NCBI RefSeq assembly: GCF_035918395.1
Contig: NZ_CP142362.1
Coordinates: 2,703,501 to 2,767,500 of the forward strand
Reading direction: 5' to 3'
DNA length: 64,000 nt
Source: Mycolicibacterium sp. ND9-15
GTDB lineage: Bacteria > Actinomycetota > Actinomycetes > Mycobacteriales > Mycobacteriaceae
Shown: positions 1 to 10,072 of the stretch, in pieces
Layout: each line of letters opens with the position of its first letter
Numbering within the stretch: position 1 is the first letter of the stretch
Made by a program: the position numbers and the translations under genes
The notes under the pieces: model-generated
What the model saw: the letters and a program-made list of their open reading frames with translations, nothing else
Told to the model about the DNA's origin: nothing
The model's database searches: none

Positions 1-848
1 TCGGTCAGCCCGATCGACGACACCGCGTCGAAGCCGAACTCGCGTACATCGCGGTAGTCGCCGTGCCGGACTTCGGCGAGGTCGCCGAGGCCTTCCTGAA
101 CGATCGCGTTCTGCGCCCAGGACGACTGCTCCTTCGACAGCGTGACGCCGATCGCCTTGACCCCGCGCCGCGCCGCGTAGCGCACCATGCCACCCCAACC
201 GCAGCCCACGTCGAGCAGGCGATCGCCGGGCCGCAGGCGCAGCTTCTCGAACACCAGCCGGTATTTGTACTCCTGCGCCTCCTCGAGCGTGGCCTCGCCG
301 TGTGGATAGCAGGCGCACGTGTAGGTCATCGACGGCCCCAGTACCCACTCGTAGAACCTGTTGGAGACGTCGTAGTGGTGGTGTATCGCCTCGGCATCAC
401 GACTCTTGCTGTGTCGCAGTCCCTCTGCGATTCTCCGCCAGCGCGGGAGGGCTTCTTGCGGCGGCGGTGCGATCGGCTTCAGGTGCTCGATACCGATGGA
501 ACGCACGATGTTCGCGAGCACCCGCGCGGGCGGTCGCTTGAAGTCCATTTTGTCGGCGAGCGCCCTGAGCAACTCATAGGGGTCGCCGGGGTGTACACCG
601 TGCGGTTCCAGGTCACCGGACACGTAAGCCCGCGCCAGTCCCAGATCTCCGGGTGCGGTGGCCAGATACGTCGTGCCCCGTGGTGTCAGAAGTTCCAGGC
701 CTATGGGGGCGTCCTCGGGGCCGGCCGCGCTGCCGTCGTAGGCGGTGAACCGCAGCGGCAGGTTCCCCGCGGCGAAGATCTCCAGAATCTGCGCCAGTGT
801 GAGCCTTCCGGCGAGCGCCGGTATCGCGTGTTCTTTGAAAGTCGTCAT
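1..848 (-). CDS. Cyclopropane-fatty-acyl-phospholipid synthase family methyltransferase (partial, C-terminus outside window)
   Basis: The reverse strand from an ATG at 848 reads without a stop to the window edge, giving about 282 residues of a SAM-dependent methyltransferase of the CFA/mycolic acid cyclopropane synthase family, which modifies double bonds in lipid-bound acyl chains. The start reads MTTFKEHAIPALAGRL. Visible marks are the family stretch HHYDVSNRFYEWVLG (about residue 160) and the SAM-binding LLDVGCGWGG (about residue 210). The ATG overlaps the stop of the upstream FAD oxidoreductase gene by four bases (ATGA), so the two are translationally coupled. The neighbourhood matches M. 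tuberculosis Rv3719-Rv3720. By analogy with TmsA/TmsB (BfaA/BfaB), the pair may methylate and then reduce an oleoyl chain; that is inference. The missing C-terminus cannot be judged. Confidence 0.9.
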   Translation of the reverse strand, partial: MTTFKEHAIPALAGRLTLAQILEIFAAGNLPLRFTAYDGSAAGPEDAPIGLELLTPRGTTYLATAPGDLGLARAYVSGDLEPHGVHPGDPYELLRALADKMDFKRPPARVLANIVRSIGIEHLKPIAPPPQEALPRWRRIAEGLRHSKSRDAEAIHHHYDVSNRFYEWVLGPSMTYTCACYPHGEATLEEAQEYKYRLVFEKLRLRPGDRLLDVGCGWGGMVRYAARRGVKAIGVTLSKEQSSWAQNAIVQEGLGDLAEVRHGDYRDVREFGFDAVSSIGLT

Positions 849-2233
849 TGTCGTTGCACCGCCTTCGCATACAGATCGAGCAGCCGTGTATCTGGATCGT
901 AAGCCTTCTTGACGATCTTGTAAGTTTCTCCGCCGTAGAGATCGTCGAATTCCTCGCGGCTGTAACAGGAATCCGAGTACAGCGACTTGTGGCCATCGAG
1001 TTCGCTGACCTTGCGTTCGATCAGCCTGTTGGTATGCCCTTCGGTTGGCCCGACGGGCACCGACGACCAGAACCCGACATTGACATAAGTGTGGTGCGGC
1101 CTGATCGGGTACAGCGGCCAGCCGCCCACATCACGAAGCCGCAACGGACACAACCAGATCGGCTCGATCGGCACGTTGTCGAGGAACCAGCGCAGGAACT
1201 CGGCGACCCGCCCGATCGGTACCTCGACGTCCTGCACGACGCGTTCGCGGGGCGGACGGCCGTTACGCTTCTCGATCCGGTCGGCGATGTCGAACCGCTG
1301 GTCGTAGGCGACGAGCTTCCAGTAGAAGCTGCTGCGACGGAATCTCCGCGGCCACCATCGGCGGATCCGCGGATTCTGCGCGCCGAACGCCCGTGAGCAC
1401 CAGAACCAGTCGGTGTCCCACCGCCACAGGTAGTCGTGGATCGTCAACCGGTCGTGTTTCTCGGCGCCGTTCTCGCCGGGATGCTGGATCGAGCGATAGT
1501 AGATCTGTTGGCCGGTGTAGTCGCTGACCGGTCCGGGCGTCGCGGTTTGAAATCCCACCGTCAGGTAAGACTCGTCGGCGGAGAACACCACACCGTCGAG
1601 ATAGTCGACCGGGGTTTCGTCGTAGCCGCCGGTCTCGACGATGCGGTCCATCGCGGTGACGAGGTCCTCGATACTGTTGAACCGCAGGTGACGCACCGTT
1701 ACGAACGGGCGCACGGTCTCCAGCTCGATCTTCAGTCGGACCGAATATCCCAGCGTGCCATATGAATTCGGGAAGGCGCGAAACAGGTCGGTATGGTGAT
1801 CCGGCGAAACGGTGAGCACTTCGCCGGTGCCCGTCAGGATGTCCATCTCCAGCACCGACTCGTGTGGCAGTCCGTTGCGGAACGACGCGGACTCGATGCC
1901 GAGCCCGGTGACCGCTCCCCCCAGCGTGATGGTCTTCAGTTGCGGTACCACCAACGGGGACAAGCCGTATGGCAACGTCGCGGCCACCAGATCCTCGTAT
2001 GTACACATGCCCGCCACTTCGGCGGTGCGCGCGTCGGGGTCCACGGCGATGACACCGGTCAGGCCCGAAACGTCCAACCCCTTCGCGGTGGTCTTGGTTC
2101 GCGCGCGGAACAGGTTCGAGGTGGGCTTGGCGAGGCGCACGGTGGCGTCGGGCGGGATCGCACGGTAGCTGGTCAGTAGCCGCTGCACGCCCGCGGCCTG
2201 AAGAGCATGTGCGTCGGTTCGGGCAACAGACAC
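845..2233 (-). CDS. FAD-binding oxidoreductase (FAD-linked oxidase, DIMINUTO/Rv3719-like)
   Basis: This 462-residue protein of the PCMH-type FAD-binding family starts at a GTG (MSVARTDAH). The FAD domain spans about residues 30-190: GVIAVDPDARTAEVAGMCTY is followed by the glycine-rich LGGAVTGLGIES that contacts the cofactor pyrophosphate. The C-terminal half fits a substrate domain of the DprE1/24-dehydrocholesterol reductase type. The stop overlaps the start of the downstream cyclopropane-synthase gene (ATGA), implying a joint reaction on an acyl chain. In the tuberculostearic acid pathway a similar oxidoreductase reduces the methylene intermediate; that role here is inferred from pairing alone. 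The start lies 65 bp from a divergent gene, and a TAGCGT hexamer close to the GTG suggests a leaderless transcript. Confidence 0.85.
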   Translation of the reverse strand: MSVARTDAHALQAAGVQRLLTSYRAIPPDATVRLAKPTSNLFRARTKTTAKGLDVSGLTGVIAVDPDARTAEVAGMCTYEDLVAATLPYGLSPLVVPQLKTITLGGAVTGLGIESASFRNGLPHESVLEMDILTGTGEVLTVSPDHHTDLFRAFPNSYGTLGYSVRLKIELETVRPFVTVRHLRFNSIEDLVTAMDRIVETGGYDETPVDYLDGVVFSADESYLTVGFQTATPGPVSDYTGQQIYYRSIQHPGENGAEKHDRLTIHDYLWRWDTDWFWCSRAFGAQNPRIRRWWPRRFRRSSFYWKLVAYDQRFDIADRIEKRNGRPPRERVVQDVEVPIGRVAEFLRWFLDNVPIEPIWLCPLRLRDVGGWPLYPIRPHHTYVNVGFWSSVPVGPTEGHTNRLIERKVSELDGHKSLYSDSCYSREEFDDLYGGETYKIVKKAYDPDTRLLDLYAKAVQRQ

Positions 2234-2251
2234 ACATATACGCTAGTCCGC

Positions 2252-2267
2252 GGTCGCGGGTGCGACC
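2252..2267. promoter_or_regulatory. Inverted repeat between divergent genes
   Basis: GGTCGC and GCGACC form a perfect 6-bp inverted repeat with a 4-base spacer in the 65-bp gap between the FAD oxidoreductase gene and the SRPBCC gene. Its place between two divergent starts makes an operator possible. The arms are short and GC-rich, so chance occurrence is realistic. Confidence 0.25.
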
Positions 2268-2298
2268 ACACGAAACGTTCTACGAGGAGCTTGCACCG

Positions 2299-2736
2299 AT
2301 GGGACAGGTCAGCGCGTCCAGCACCGTCTTGGTCGAGGCGGCACCGGAGACGGTGTTGTCGGCCGTGGCGGATTACGCGACCGTTCGTCCGAAGATTCTG
2401 TCGCCGCACTACAGCGAGTACCAGGTGCTCGAGGGCGGCCAGGGCGCGGGCACCGTGGCCAGGTGGAGGCTGCAGGCGACCAAGTCGCGGGTGCGCGACG
2501 TCAAGGCCGAGGTCGACGTGGCGGGCCACACGGTGATCGAGAAGGACGCCAACTCGTCGATGATCACCAACTGGACCGTCTCGCCCGCCGGTTCCGGCTC
2601 TTCGGTGACGGTGAAGACGTCGTGGCAGGGTGCGGGTGGCATCGGTGGGTTCTTCGAGAAGACGTTCGCGCCGCTGGGCCTGCGAAAGATCCAGGGCGAG
2701 GTACTGGACAACCTCAAGAAGTACCTGGAGCAATAA
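2299..2736 (+). CDS. SRPBCC (START-like) domain protein, Rv3718c-like
   Basis: This 145-residue cytoplasmic protein fits the SRPBCC/polyketide cyclase-like fold, which encloses hydrophobic ligands. The pattern is typical: an opening strand (VSASSTVLVEAAPETVLSAV), alternating central strands (TVARWRLQATKSRVRDVKAEV) and a long C-terminal helix ending in GEVLDNLKKYLEQ. The open frame extends further upstream, but the ATG at 2299 is chosen because it carries a Shine-Dalgarno (ACGAGGAGC) and leaves room for the divergent promoter. No ligand or reaction can be assigned. Position next to lipid-modifying enzymes and M. tuberculosis synteny suggest, but do not show, a link to lipid metabolism. Confidence 0.8.
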   Translation: MGQVSASSTVLVEAAPETVLSAVADYATVRPKILSPHYSEYQVLEGGQGAGTVARWRLQATKSRVRDVKAEVDVAGHTVIEKDANSSMITNWTVSPAGSGSSVTVKTSWQGAGGIGGFFEKTFAPLGLRKIQGEVLDNLKKYLEQ

Positions 2737-2743
2737 CGTCGTT

Positions 2744-2787
2744 GAGTGGTTGATCACAAGCACCGGGTGCGAGCGATCAACCGCTTA
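2744..2787. terminator. Nested stem-loop between convergent genes
   Basis: GGTTGATC (2748-2755) pairs with GATCAACC (2775-2782) and encloses a second hairpin, GCAC/GTGC at 2760-2770; flanking TGAG/CTTA bases extend the outer stem. It sits between the stops of the SRPBCC gene and the amidase gene, where a two-way terminator is expected. There is no U-tract, as is usual in mycobacteria. Confidence 0.5.
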
Positions 2788-2801
2788 AGCGGGCAAGAGG
2801 G

Positions 2802-3584
2802 CTACGCCGAGCCCAGGAACCCCGCGATCCCGCGCACAACGGCGTCGGCGTACTTCTGTCTGCCTTCCGGTGTCTTCATCAGCGCCGAGTCGACGGGACT
2901 CTTCATGTTGCCGAGCTCGACCAGGATCGACGGGAACTGCGCCAGGTTCAGGCCCGCGATGTCGGAGCGGGGGTTGAGGCCACCGGAACCGATGTACGTC
3001 GACGGTACGAAGCCCGATGCCTGCAACTGGTCGCGCATGATCGCCGCGAATCGAGGAGACGGCCCCGCCTGTGCGTCGTTGAGCGGCGGAGACGAGTACA
3101 GGACGTGGAAGCCGCGTCCGGTCGGCGGACCGCCGTCGGCATGGATGCTCACGACCGCGTTCGGTTTCAGCGAGTTGGCCAGCGCGGCGCGCTCATCGAC
3201 GCAGGGGCCCAGCCCGGTGTCGTCGCCCCTGGACATCGCGGTGCGCACCCCCAGCGCCGTGAGCGCCTGACGGATCCGCAGCGTGGTGTCCCAGGCGAAG
3301 GTGTGCTCGGCGTAGCCGTCCTCGGTGGAGGTGCCGCTGGCCTGGCAATCCTTGGTGCCGCCGCGGCCGGTGGGCACCTGCCTGCTGATGGACGCGTCGT
3401 TGGCGCCGTTGTGGCCCGGGTCCAGGAACACGATCTTGCCCGCGAGGTTGGCGGGAGCGGCGTCGGCTTCGACAGCAGGGTTGATGAACGTCGACGCGGC
3501 GACGAGCAGACCGGCGGCCACCGCGGCTGAGCCGCGCATTGCTCTAGTGGCCCCGACACGCAGGCGGGCAGGCACGGGCGTCAC
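2802..3584 (-). CDS. ami1: N-acetylmuramoyl-L-alanine amidase, Ami1 (Rv3717-like)
   Basis: This 260-residue zinc amidase of the Amidase_3 family cleaves the bond between MurNAc and L-Ala during peptidoglycan remodelling and cell separation. The N-terminus is a signal peptide (MRGSAAVAAGLLVAASTFINPAVEADA), so the enzyme acts outside the membrane. Zinc-site and catalytic residues are visible: H in FLDPGHNG (about residue 58), E in EDGYAEHTF, H in VVSIHADGG (about residue 148) and E in SILVELGNM (about residue 222). There is no separate wall-binding domain, as known for Rv3717. The listed start is a GTG; an ATG 15 codons inside (MRGSAAVA) also fits and leaves a cleaner signal peptide. Confidence 0.9.
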   Translation of the reverse strand: MTPVPARLRVGATRAMRGSAAVAAGLLVAASTFINPAVEADAAPANLAGKIVFLDPGHNGANDASISRQVPTGRGGTKDCQASGTSTEDGYAEHTFAWDTTLRIRQALTALGVRTAMSRGDDTGLGPCVDERAALANSLKPNAVVSIHADGGPPTGRGFHVLYSSPPLNDAQAGPSPRFAAIMRDQLQASGFVPSTYIGSGGLNPRSDIAGLNLAQFPSILVELGNMKSPVDSALMKTPEGRQKYADAVVRGIAGFLGSA

Positions 3585-3686
3585 CGTAGCCGCAACCCCG
3601 ACTAGGCTGAAAGCTCAAACGGCCGCGAGCCGACGACAGAGACCAAGTCGAGACCGGACCGCAACCAAGACGCAAGGGGACCCGTC

Positions 3687-4019
3687 ATGCAACCCGGAAG
3701 CCAACCCGATATGTCGGCACTGCTCGCTCAGGCCCAGCAGGTTCAGCAACAGCTGATGGAGGCGCAGGAAGCGCTGGCCAACGCCGAGGTGCATGGTCAG
3801 GCCGGTGGCGGGCTGGTGCAGGTCACGATGAAGGGAAGCGGCGAGGTGGTGGCCGTGCGGATCGACCCCAAGGTGATCGATCCAGCGGACCCGGAGACGC
3901 TGCAGGACCTGATCGTCGGCGCCATCTCCGACGCCTCCAAGCAGGTGACCATCCTCGCCCACGACCGGCTCGGGCCGTTGGCGGGCGGGATGGGCGGCCT
4001 CGGCACGCCGGGAATGTAA
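3687..4019 (+). CDS. YbaB/EbfC family nucleoid-associated protein
   Basis: A 110-residue member of the YbaB/EbfC family, small dimeric DNA-binding proteins found beside recR in most bacteria. Recognisable parts are the glutamine-rich first helix ([20 protein letters not shown]), the central [17 protein letters not shown] and the following [12 protein letters not shown] helix. The C-terminus is glycine-rich ([13 protein letters not shown]). The TAA stop directly abuts the TTG start of recR, so the two are co-transcribed and coupled. The partnership with RecR is conserved, but its biochemical basis is not evident from sequence. Confidence 0.92.
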   Translation: MQPGSQPDMSALLAQAQQVQQQLMEAQEALANAEVHGQAGGGLVQVTMKGSGEVVAVRIDPKVIDPADPETLQDLIVGAISDASKQVTILAHDRLGPLAGGMGGLGTPGM

Positions 4020-4631
4020 TTGTTCGAGGGACCCGTTCAGGACCTGATCGACGAGCTCGGCAAGCTGCCCGGTATCGGGCCGAAGAGCGCGCAGCGAATC
4101 GCCTTTCACCTGCTGTCGGTGGAGCCGCCCGAGATCGACCGGCTGACGGCCGTGCTCAACAAGGTTCGTGACGGGGTGAAGTTCTGCGCGGTGTGCGGCA
4201 ATGTCTCCGACCACGACCGCTGCCGCATCTGCAGCGACCCGCGCCGCGACGCGTCACTGGTCTGCGTGGTCGAAGAACCCAAGGACGTGCAGGCCGTCGA
4301 GCGCACGCGCGAGTTCCGCGGCCGCTACCACGTGCTGGGCGGTGCTCTGGATCCGCTGTCCGGCGTCGGGCCCGAGCAACTGCGAATCCGCGAGCTGCTC
4401 AACAGGATCGGTGAACGGATCGACGGCGTGGACGTCACCGAGGTGATCATCGCGACCGACCCCAACACCGAGGGGGAGGCCACGGCGACGTATCTGGTGC
4501 GCATGCTGCGCGACATCCCGGGTCTGACCGTGACGCGGATCGCGTCCGGCCTGCCGATGGGCGGTGACCTGGAGTTCGCCGACGAACTCACGCTGGGCCG
4601 CGCGCTGGCGGGCCGGCGCGCCATGGCATAA
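4020..4631 (+). CDS. recR: Recombination mediator RecR
   Basis: RecR (203 residues) acts with RecF/RecO in loading RecA at gapped DNA. The order of parts is standard: N-terminal helix-hairpin-helix ([20 protein letters not shown]), a four-cysteine zinc finger ([16 protein letters not shown], about residues 56-71), and a Toprim domain ([16 protein letters not shown], then [15 protein letters not shown]). Start choice is the TTG at 4020, immediately after the ybaB stop; it gives the conserved N-terminus [17 protein letters not shown]. Length is normal for the family. Confidence 0.96.
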   Translation: MFEGPVQDLIDELGKLPGIGPKSAQRIAFHLLSVEPPEIDRLTAVLNKVRDGVKFCAVCGNVSDHDRCRICSDPRRDASLVCVVEEPKDVQAVERTREFRGRYHVLGGALDPLSGVGPEQLRIRELLNRIGERIDGVDVTEVIIATDPNTEGEATATYLVRMLRDIPGLTVTRIASGLPMGGDLEFADELTLGRALAGRRAMA

Positions 4632-4649
4632 GCCGGAGGAAGGGGATTC

Positions 4650-5048
4650 ATGCCGGACGAGGAGTTCAAGGTCGAGGTCGAACTCGGCAGCGCCGAGCAC
4701 CAGCTCTCGTTCTGGGAGAAGCTGCGGACTCTGGACCTCGACGATGACGCACGCAAGCGGCTCGGATCGCGCGTGACGGTGACACGCGACGGCGACCGCA
4801 TCCAGCTCTACACCGGCACCCTGGCCGACGCGCAGGAGGCCGAACGTACGGTGCGGACGTTGGTGGCCGACGACCACGTCACCGCGCGGTACACCGTGAG
4901 CCGGTGGGACGCCGCGAGGCAGGGCTGGGTGGACCCCGTCAGCGGGCAGGAGGTGCCCGACGACGCGCCCGAGGTGCCCACCCCGGATCCGGGCTACGTG
5001 ATTCTCGAGGCGTACAAGCCGGAGTTCCTGCGCGACCTAGGCCTTTAG
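4650..5048 (+). CDS. Conserved hypothetical protein downstream of recR
   Basis: A 132-residue soluble acidic protein with ATG at 4650 and a good ribosome site (GGAGGAAGGGG) just after recR. No catalytic motif is recognised. The sequence begins MPDEEFKVEVELGSAEHQ, has a charged middle (DLDDDARKRLGSRVTVTRDGDRI) and a proline-rich stretch before the end (VPDDAPEVPTPDPG). Spacing of 18 bases from recR suggests one operon. It occupies the position of M. tuberculosis Rv3714c, but similarity was not tested. Its stop overlaps the convergent gatD stop by four bases. Confidence 0.7.
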   Translation: MPDEEFKVEVELGSAEHQLSFWEKLRTLDLDDDARKRLGSRVTVTRDGDRIQLYTGTLADAQEAERTVRTLVADDHVTARYTVSRWDAARQGWVDPVSGQEVPDDAPEVPTPDPGYVILEAYKPEFLRDLGL

Positions 5049-5761
5049 TGCCTCCGCGGCGCGGCCAGGCGCTCTCGACGAAGTTGTTCCACCTCGTCGA
5101 TCTCCAGCGCAGCCAGCTCACCGACGACTTGGCTCAGCAGATGGTCGGCCAACTCCGGATTGCGGGCCAGACAAGGCCCATGCAGATACGTGGCGACGAC
5201 GCTGCCCTGCACCGCGCCGTCGATGCCGTCGCCGGCGCGGTTGCCCGCACCGCTGACCACCCGGGCTAGCGGCCGCGCTCCGTCGCCGAGAACCGTTCCA
5301 CCACGGTGGTTCTCGAATCCCGTGAGCCGCTGCGACAATCCGGCCAACAACGGCTCCGACACCACCTCGCCGATCGTGCGCTCGCCCTGCGGCGAAGTCG
5401 TCACGTCGAGCAGGCCGACGCCCTCCACACGTTCGCCCGACGAGGTCTCATACCAGTGCCCGAGCACCTGGATGGCCGCGCAGATCGCCAGCACCGGCGC
5501 GCCCCTGGCCGCGGCCTGCTGCAGGCCGGGGTAGCGCAGCAGGTGTCTGGTGGCGAGGCGCTGGGCGTAGTCCTCGGCGCCGCCGAGCGTGTACAGGTCG
5601 AGTTCTGCGGGCACTGCGTCGTTGAGGGTGATCTCGACGACTTCGGCGTCAATCCCGCGGAGCCGCAGCCGTTGTCGCATCACGACCGAATTGCCGCTGT
5701 CGCCGTAGGTCCCCATCACATCGGGCAGCACCAGGCCGATGCGAACCGCCGACTCAGACAC
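5045..5761 (-). CDS. gatD: Lipid II isoglutaminyl synthase, glutamine amidotransferase subunit GatD
   Basis: A 238-residue class I glutamine amidotransferase (CobB/CobQ-like). With MurT it amidates the alpha-carboxyl of D-Glu in lipid II, using ammonia from glutamine. The nucleophile lies in PVLAICAAIQVLG (about residue 95) and the partner histidine in FENHRGGT (about residue 170); ATYLHGP follows near the C-terminus. The N-terminal IGLVLPDVMGTYGDSGN is the family opening. The GTG start lies inside the end of murT (8-base overlap), as expected for a fixed two-subunit enzyme. M. tuberculosis calls this locus cobQ2, but the MurT partner makes peptidoglycan amidation the better assignment. Confidence 0.93.
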   Translation of the reverse strand: MSESAVRIGLVLPDVMGTYGDSGNSVVMRQRLRLRGIDAEVVEITLNDAVPAELDLYTLGGAEDYAQRLATRHLLRYPGLQQAAARGAPVLAICAAIQVLGHWYETSSGERVEGVGLLDVTTSPQGERTIGEVVSEPLLAGLSQRLTGFENHRGGTVLGDGARPLARVVSGAGNRAGDGIDGAVQGSVVATYLHGPCLARNPELADHLLSQVVGELAALEIDEVEQLRRERLAAPRRH

Positions 5762-6992
5762 CGCGACGCTCCAGTGCCCGGTTCAGTTGCAGGAACGCGG
5801 TGTAGTTGGCGATCACCTCGACATGCCCTGGGGGGCACGACGCGATCGCTGCGACGGTGTCGTGAACCAGCGTGTGCTCGACGCCGGCGTACCCCAGCCG
5901 CACCGCGAGGTCCGTACCCCGCTCCCCCGCGGCCACGACGTGGGTGTCCTCGAAGTGTTCGAACCGCACGTCCCACAGCCATGACAGGTCCTCGCCGTCG
6001 GGTACTTGGCCGTTGACCGAGATCACAACGCCCGCACCGTGTTTGTCGACCATCGACAGCGCCTCCTGCCAACCCGCGGGGTTCTTCGCCAGCAGCACCC
6101 GCGCGGTGTGCTCGCCGAGGCGGACGGTGCGGTAGCGTCCGGCCACCTCGTCGACGCCCGACACCGCCGCCACCGCCGCCGCCGGTTCGGCGCCCATCGC
6201 TACGGCCGCCGCCACCGCCTGCGTGGCATTGCCGCGGTTGACGGTGCCGGGCAACGCCAGCCGCATCGGTAGCGAAAGACCTTCCGGCCCATAGATGTTC
6301 GAATCGTCAAACCGCCAGTGCGGGGTGGGCCGCTTGAAATCGGTGCCGGTGGAGTGCCAGTCCCGCCCCTGGCCGTCGCGCACGATGATCTCACCGGATC
6401 GCGGGCAGCTGACCGAGTCGTTGGCCCAGCTTCCGCCTGCGGCCACCCAGACCACATCGGGGCTGTCGTACGCGGCCGAGGTCATCAGCACGTCGTCACA
6501 GTTGGCGACCACGACCGCGGAAGGGTGGCGCGCCAGGCCGCCGCGCAGCGTGCGCTCGATGTGGTTGATCTCGCCGACGCGATCCAACTGGTCACGCGAC
6601 AGGTTGAGCAGCACGATCACCTCGGGGTCGACCGCGTCGGCGACATGCGGGACGTGCATCTCGTCGACCTCGAGCGCGGCCAGCGGCGCCTCGCGGGCAC
6701 CGGCCAGCGCGGCCACCAGACCGGCGTCCATGTTCGCGCCGGTGTCGTTACTAGCGACATTTCCGATCGTCCGCAGCGCCGCCGCGAGCATCCGTGTGGT
6801 CGTCGACTTGCCGTTGGTTCCGGTGACGAGCACGGTGCGTCGGCCCTCGCCCAACTGGCGCAGCAGCGACTTGTCCAGCGCCAGCGCGACGAGGCCACCG
6901 ATCATTGCGCCGGCACCACGCCCCGTGACCCGCGATGCCCAGCGCGCCGCCGCGCCTGCGGCGAGTGCGACCCGTCCACGAGTGGTGACCAC
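5754..6992 (-). CDS. murT: Lipid II isoglutaminyl synthase, Mur-ligase subunit MurT
   Basis: A 412-residue Mur-ligase family protein that activates the D-Glu carboxyl of lipid II with ATP for amidation by GatD. The P-loop VLVTGTNGKSTTTRML is at about residues 55-70, the central ligase domain follows, and the C-terminal DUF1727 region includes LLAKNPAGWQEAL. Starts at GTG 6992. A departure is visible: the Cys4 zinc ribbon described for S. aureus MurT is here CPRSG followed by WHSTGTDFKRP, so only one of the four cysteines remains. The rest of the ligase core is intact, so loss of zinc rather than loss of function is likely. Confidence 0.93.
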   Translation of the reverse strand: MVTTRGRVALAAGAAARWASRVTGRGAGAMIGGLVALALDKSLLRQLGEGRRTVLVTGTNGKSTTTRMLAAALRTIGNVASNDTGANMDAGLVAALAGAREAPLAALEVDEMHVPHVADAVDPEVIVLLNLSRDQLDRVGEINHIERTLRGGLARHPSAVVVANCDDVLMTSAAYDSPDVVWVAAGGSWANDSVSCPRSGEIIVRDGQGRDWHSTGTDFKRPTPHWRFDDSNIYGPEGLSLPMRLALPGTVNRGNATQAVAAAVAMGAEPAAAVAAVSGVDEVAGRYRTVRLGEHTARVLLAKNPAGWQEALSMVDKHGAGVVISVNGQVPDGEDLSWLWDVRFEHFEDTHVVAAGERGTDLAVRLGYAGVEHTLVHDTVAAIASCPPGHVEVIANYTAFLQLNRALERRGV

Positions 6993-7075
6993 CCCGGCAG
7001 TTTAGGTAGCCGACACGCTCGCGGGCGATTCGGCGACGTCCCGGCTATGTCACAGCACCGTGCCATCCTGACGAA

Positions 7076-8155
7076 GTGAGCAAGACCGGTGCCGGATGTC
7101 GCCGGCCGAGCGGCTCTGACGCCGGATGTCGCCGGCCGAGCGGCTCTGACGCCGGATGTCGCCGGCCGAGCGGCTCCTGGGGCCGGCCGGCGGATGACAC
7201 CGGATCGGGCTGGGCGGTCGTCGACGTGGAGACGTCGGGCTTCCGGCCGGGTCAGGCACGCATCGTCAGCATCGCTGCACTGGCCCTCGGCGACGACGGG
7301 AACGTCGAACACAGCTTCTACAGCCTGCTCAACCCGGGCGTCGATCCCGGCCCGACCCATGTGCACGGGCTGACGGCCGAGATGCTGGCGGGCCAGCCGG
7401 CCTTCGCCGACGTCGTCGACCACCTCGTCGAGCTCCTCGACGGCCGCACCCTGGTCGCGCACAACGTCGGCTTCGACTACGCGTTCCTGGCGGCCGAGGC
7501 CGAATTGGTGAACCGTGAATTGCCCACCGAAGCCGTGATGTGCACCGTCGAACTCGCTCGCAGGCTCGACTTGGGCACTGAGAACCTGCGGCTGGAGACG
7601 TTGGCCGCGCACTGGGGAATCAGCCAGATGCGGCCGCACGACGCGCTCGACGACGCGCTGGTGCTCGCACAGATCCTCAAGCCGGTGCTGGTGCGCGCGC
7701 GGGAACGCAAAGTCTGGCTGCCGGTGCATCCGGTGTCTCGGCGGCGCTGGCCCAACGGGCTTGTCACCCATGACGAGCTCCGCCCCCTCAAGGCGGTCGC
7801 GGCTCGACTACCGTGCGCCTACCTCAATCCGGGCCGCTTCGTCGCGGGGCGGCCCCTGGTGCAGGGCATGCGGGTCGCGTTGTCGGCGCAGGTCGAACGC
7901 ACCCACGAGGAGCTGATCGAGCGGATCCTGCATGCGGGGTTGGCGTACACCGACACCGTGGGCGCCGAGACATCGCTGATCATCTGCAACGACGCCCACG
8001 CGGTCCAGGGCAAGGGCTATCAGGCCAACGAGCTGGGCCTTCCGCTGGTGACCGACACCGACTTCATGCGCTATCTCGACGGTGTCGTCGGTGGTGTCGG
8101 CGTCGAAGAGTTCACCGACACCACGCCCGCCGGCGATCAGCTCGCACTTTTCTGA
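7076..8155 (+). CDS. DnaQ-like DEDDh 3'-5' exonuclease with C-terminal BRCT-like domain
   Basis: A 359-residue protein placed like M. tuberculosis Rv3711c (annotated dnaQ). The exonuclease motifs are complete: D and E in VVDVETSG (about residue 50), D in HNVGFDYAF (about 132), and H and D in RPHDALDDALVL (about 190). The last 100 residues (MRVALSAQVERTHEELIERI through LIICNDAHAVQGKG) look like a BRCT domain. The N-terminus before the nuclease is unusual: three perfect 30-bp repeats encode GCRRPSGSDA in tandem, a low-complexity basic tail. GTG at 7076 is the assigned start; a later start after the repeat is possible but no convincing ribosome site was seen. Confidence 0.87.
   Translation: MSKTGAGCRRPSGSDAGCRRPSGSDAGCRRPSGSWGRPADDTGSGWAVVDVETSGFRPGQARIVSIAALALGDDGNVEHSFYSLLNPGVDPGPTHVHGLTAEMLAGQPAFADVVDHLVELLDGRTLVAHNVGFDYAFLAAEAELVNRELPTEAVMCTVELARRLDLGTENLRLETLAAHWGISQMRPHDALDDALVLAQILKPVLVRARERKVWLPVHPVSRRRWPNGLVTHDELRPLKAVAARLPCAYLNPGRFVAGRPLVQGMRVALSAQVERTHEELIERILHAGLAYTDTVGAETSLIICNDAHAVQGKGYQANELGLPLVTDTDFMRYLDGVVGGVGVEEFTDTTPAGDQLALF
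7091..7180 (+). repeat. Three 30-bp tandem repeats inside the dnaQ-like gene
   Basis: Units begin at 7091, 7121 and 7151; the first two are identical and the third changes only in its last bases. The core is GGATGTCGCCGGCC, three variable bases, then CGGCTC. The same core, with TTC instead of GAG in the variable triplet, forms the repeat at 32897-33012. Read on the reverse strand the unit gives RPATS peptides; the host gene reads it forward as GCRRPSGSDA. The 30-bp length keeps the reading frame open. Confidence 0.95.
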
Positions 8156-8170
8156 CCGTCGAAAACGGAA

Positions 8171-10003
<1,833 letters not shown>

Positions 10004-10038
10004 TTAGGGGGACTCGACCGGCGCACCGCAAACACCCG

Positions 10039-10072
10039 CGACGGGAAGCCGGTCTGGATCAGACCCCGTCGC
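10039..10072 (-). promoter_or_regulatory. Attenuator-like hairpin in the leuA leader
   Basis: On the transcript strand CGACGG then GGTCTG is mirrored by CAGACC then CCGTCG, with an ATC loop and a small bulge. The hairpin begins inside the last codons of the leader peptide and ends about 50 bases before the leuA start. A ribosome stalled on the leader leucine codons would alter its folding, the logic of transcription attenuation. No alternative antiterminator pairing was worked out in detail. Confidence 0.55.
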
